From Natrinema soli (GTDB lineage Archaea; Halobacteriota; Halobacteria; Halobacteriales; Natrialbaceae), in assembly GCF_028618695.1 (NCBI RefSeq), contig NZ_JAQIVI010000798.1, positions 1 to 7,889 on the forward strand: DNA of 7,889 nucleotides. Reading direction: 5' to 3'. Positions within the stretch are counted from its first letter, which is position 1. Each line of letters opens with the position of its first letter. The notes below the pieces were generated by a model that saw only the letters and a list, made by a program, of their open reading frames with translations, was not told where the DNA came from and did not search any database. The translations under genes and the position numbers were made by a program. Of the stretch, positions 6,830-7,889 are shown piece by piece.

Positions 6830-7612
6830 TTACTCGGCGTCGTCTTCGGCGTCAGTGTCCTCGATTTCAGTATCGTCCGAATCCGTCGGGCCGGCGTGGG
6901 CCGGTGGGCCTCGCTCGCCGTCATCGTCCGTATCGTCGGTACTCGAGGAGCCGGCGTTGTCCGGCGGTCCTCGTTCGTCGGCATCGGTTTCGTTCCCGTC
7001 GGTTTCGTCGTCAGCCGGCGAATTGGCGTGGGCCGGTGGGCCTCGCTCGCCGTCACCCGGCGGGCCGGCGTGGCTCGGCGGACCGGCGTGAGCCGGCGCA
7101 TTCCCCGGATTGTTCTGGACGACAAAGCTCGCGATCGAGAGTCCGATCGACGCGTTGGTGTCGTTCGAGTCGTTCTGCTGGGTCTGGACGTACTCGGAGA
7201 CGATCGCACCGAAGTTCGTCGCGGATTCGTTGCCGTCGTCGGTCTCGTTACCGTCGTCCTCCGCGGCGTCCGCGGTCAGCGTCACCGTCGTCGTTGCGGT
7301 GTCGTTCGCAGCCGTGGCGGTGACCGAGACCTCGACGTCCGACGCAGGGGTCGGGAGTTCGACCGTCCCGTTGTCGTCGGTCGTATGCTCGCCCGCTCCC
7401 GCGTACGAAGTGTTGTTTCCAGTCGTCGTTACGTCGACGGTCGCGTTCGCGACCGCAGTGTCGTTCGACGTCACCGTGACGACGATATCGTCGCCGTCGT
7501 CGACGGCCACTGCGAGGTCGCTATCGTCTTCCTGTGCCGCCACGCCTGCCGATGCGAACACGGACAGGATCATGACGGCGACCAGTGCCATCGTCAGTAG
7601 TCGGTTCTTCAT
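6830..7612 (-). CDS. Secreted acidic protein with Ig-like domain and Pro-rich GPPAHA repeats
   Basis: I do not recognise a named function. Residues 1-26 are a Sec-type signal peptide (MKNRLL, hydrophobic core, then GVAA followed by QEDD). There is no lipobox Cys and no C-terminal membrane anchor, so the product is probably released or loosely surface-bound. Residues ~30-115 are Thr/Val-rich alternating strands (DIVVTVTSNDTAVANATVDV, NGTVELPTPASDVEVSVTA) typical of a small beta-sandwich/Ig-like repeat. Residues ~131-170 form a mixed stretch with NFGAIVSEYVQTQQ and SIGLSIASFVVQNNPGNAP. The rest is a low-complexity Asp/Glu/Pro tail with about five GPP(A/S/D)(H/N)A-type units near 174-240. Twelve N-X-S/T sequons suggest N-glycosylation. 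The chain ends in a strongly acidic tail. Start ATG 7612 directly precedes the signal peptide and lies about 30 nt from a TATA-like box. It sits on the same strand between the deaminase-like gene and ahcY but has no evident link to their pathway. Confidence 0.85.
   Translation of the reverse strand: MKNRLLTMALVAVMILSVFASAGVAAQEDDSDLAVAVDDGDDIVVTVTSNDTAVANATVDVTTTGNNTSYAGAGEHTTDDNGTVELPTPASDVEVSVTATAANDTATTTVTLTADAAEDDGNETDDGNESATNFGAIVSEYVQTQQNDSNDTNASIGLSIASFVVQNNPGNAPAHAGPPSHAGPPGDGERGPPAHANSPADDETDGNETDADERGPPDNAGSSSTDDTDDDGERGPPAHAGPTDSDDTEIEDTDAEDDAE
6893..6923. repeat. 31-bp direct repeat, copy 1 (within the secreted-protein gene)
   Basis: This 31-bp stretch is repeated exactly at 7025-7055, 132 bp (44 codons) away and in frame. 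On the minus strand it encodes the GERGPPAHA unit of the proline-rich tail. Exact identity at synonymous sites suggests a recent duplication or conversion rather than selection on protein alone. Confidence 0.85.
7025..7055. repeat. 31-bp direct repeat, copy 2 (within the secreted-protein gene)
   Basis: Exact copy of 6893-6923, encoding the GERGPPAHA unit near residues 187-196 of the secreted protein. A weaker related unit (ERGPPDNAG, residues 213-221) lies between the two copies. Confidence 0.85.
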
Positions 7613-7630
7613 CCATTCGTGACTTTCCGG

Positions 7631-7644
7631 CTTTATTAGATAAA
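7631..7644 (-). promoter_or_regulatory. Candidate TATA box for the secreted-protein gene
   Basis: On the minus strand TTTATCTAATAAAG ends about 19 nt before the ATG and is centred about 26 nt upstream. That is the spacing expected for a haloarchaeal TATA box driving a leaderless or nearly leaderless transcript. The core TTTAT(TAG)ATAAA is itself an inverted repeat. Confidence 0.5.
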
Positions 7645-7679
7645 CCCGGACGGCGGTTCTCGCCGTTCGTCCACAGTCG

Positions 7680-7699
7680 AAACCGTTTGAAAACCGTTT
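7680..7699. promoter_or_regulatory. Paired AAACCGTTT sites upstream of the secreted-protein gene
   Basis: Two copies of AAACCGTTT (7680-7688 and 7691-7699) lie 11 bp apart, about one helical turn. Each is a near-palindrome, AAAC-C-GTTT. They lie 68-87 nt upstream of the secreted-protein start codon, just upstream of its TATA-like box. Phasing and symmetry suggest a regulator or activator site; this is inference. Confidence 0.4.
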
Positions 7700-7752
7700 T
7701 AAGAATTCATACGCCGCTTTGAGCGTTTATCTCGAGGAAGAATCGTATCCAA

Positions 7753-7765
7753 TCGAACGGTTCGA
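7753..7765 (-). terminator. Short palindrome after the deaminase-like gene
   Basis: TCGAAC, G, GTTCGA is a perfect 13-bp palindrome starting 9 nt after the stop of the partial minus-strand amidohydrolase gene. With no loop it cannot form a stable RNA hairpin, and no T-run follows directly. It is recorded as the only structure near that gene end. Confidence 0.2.
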
Positions 7766-7774
7766 ACCCGGCGA

Positions 7775-7889
7775 TCACTCGGCGGCGCGGGCCGTCAGCG
7801 ACTCGGCGGTTTCGAGCGCCCGCTCGCGAACCGTCGCTTCGTCCAGCGTCAGCACCTCGCGGTCGCGCATGAGCACCCGGCCGTCACAG
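7775..7889 (-). CDS. C-terminal tail of a probable 5-methylthioadenosine/S-adenosylhomocysteine deaminase (amidohydrolase), 5' end outside window
   Basis: Only the last 37 codons are present: CDGRVLMRDREVLTLDEA followed by TVRERALETAESLTARAAE and a TGA stop at 7777-7775. The pattern (D/N)GR(V/L)(L/V)M.(D/N)..(V/L)(L/T)(T/V)DE..(V/L)...A is the usual end of metal-dependent amidohydrolases of the MtaD/DadD/Trz group. There it is the last strand of the small beta-sandwich domain plus a C-terminal helix. Catalytic residues lie outside the window. Members of this group deaminate 5'-methylthioadenosine, SAH or 5'-deoxyadenosine to the inosyl forms. The ahcY gene nearby supports SAH or MTA as substrate, but another amidohydrolase (guanine, cytosine or chlorohydrolase-type) cannot be excluded from the tail alone. 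Confidence 0.6.
   Translation of the reverse strand, partial: CDGRVLMRDREVLTLDEATVRERALETAESLTARAAE

Noticed and set aside
6893..7055. Two 31-bp exact repeats considered as a minimal CRISPR array
   Set aside because: There are only two copies 132 bp apart, inside a coding frame and encoding a protein repeat; no spacer regularity or cas genes are present.
6896..7600. Plus-strand frame opposite the secreted-protein gene
   Set aside because: It is Arg/Val-rich with no signal or domain, whereas the minus strand has a signal peptide, acidic composition and a promoter.

Overview
The base composition is high in GC and the translated proteins are rich in Asp, Glu and Thr/Ser and poor in Lys. Together with Bat-type and HalOD1-type signalling domains, TATA-like elements 25-45 nt upstream of start codons and an archaeal-style AhcY, this points to a halophilic archaeon (class Halobacteria). 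A member of the Natrialba/Natrinema/Haloterrigena group is my guess, but the genus cannot be fixed from the sequence.

The left part (1-5197) is a signalling cluster. The minus strand of 1-3647 is one very large open gene that runs off the left edge. It encodes an N-terminal membrane segment, a HAMP-like linker, GAF, five PAS domains, a second GAF, and the start of a bacterio-opsin-activator (Bat) domain whose DNA-binding end lies outside the window. A 279-bp divergent intergenic region holds several palindromes and a mirrored pair of TATA-like boxes. To its right are a single-domain HalOD1 protein (3927-4184) and a degenerate receiver-PAS protein (4376-5197), both on the plus strand. No histidine kinase is visible.

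The right part (5264-7889) is entirely on the minus strand. It holds the C-terminal tail of an MTA/SAH deaminase-like amidohydrolase (off the right edge), then a secreted acidic and proline-rich protein with many N-glycosylation sequons, then an 84-bp palindromic MITE-like element, then a complete S-adenosylhomocysteine hydrolase (ahcY). The deaminase and AhcY both act on S-adenosylhomocysteine, so the locus looks like a methyl-cycle/SAH-clearance neighbourhood interrupted by an unrelated secreted-protein gene and a mobile repeat. The plus-strand signalling genes and ahcY converge at 5198-5263.

No rRNA, tRNA or CRISPR array is recognisable. The points most worth following up are the mirrored palindromic promoter region (3839-3886), the kinase-free signalling trio, the MITE-like element between the secreted-protein gene and ahcY, and the pairing of AhcY with a putative SAH deaminase.
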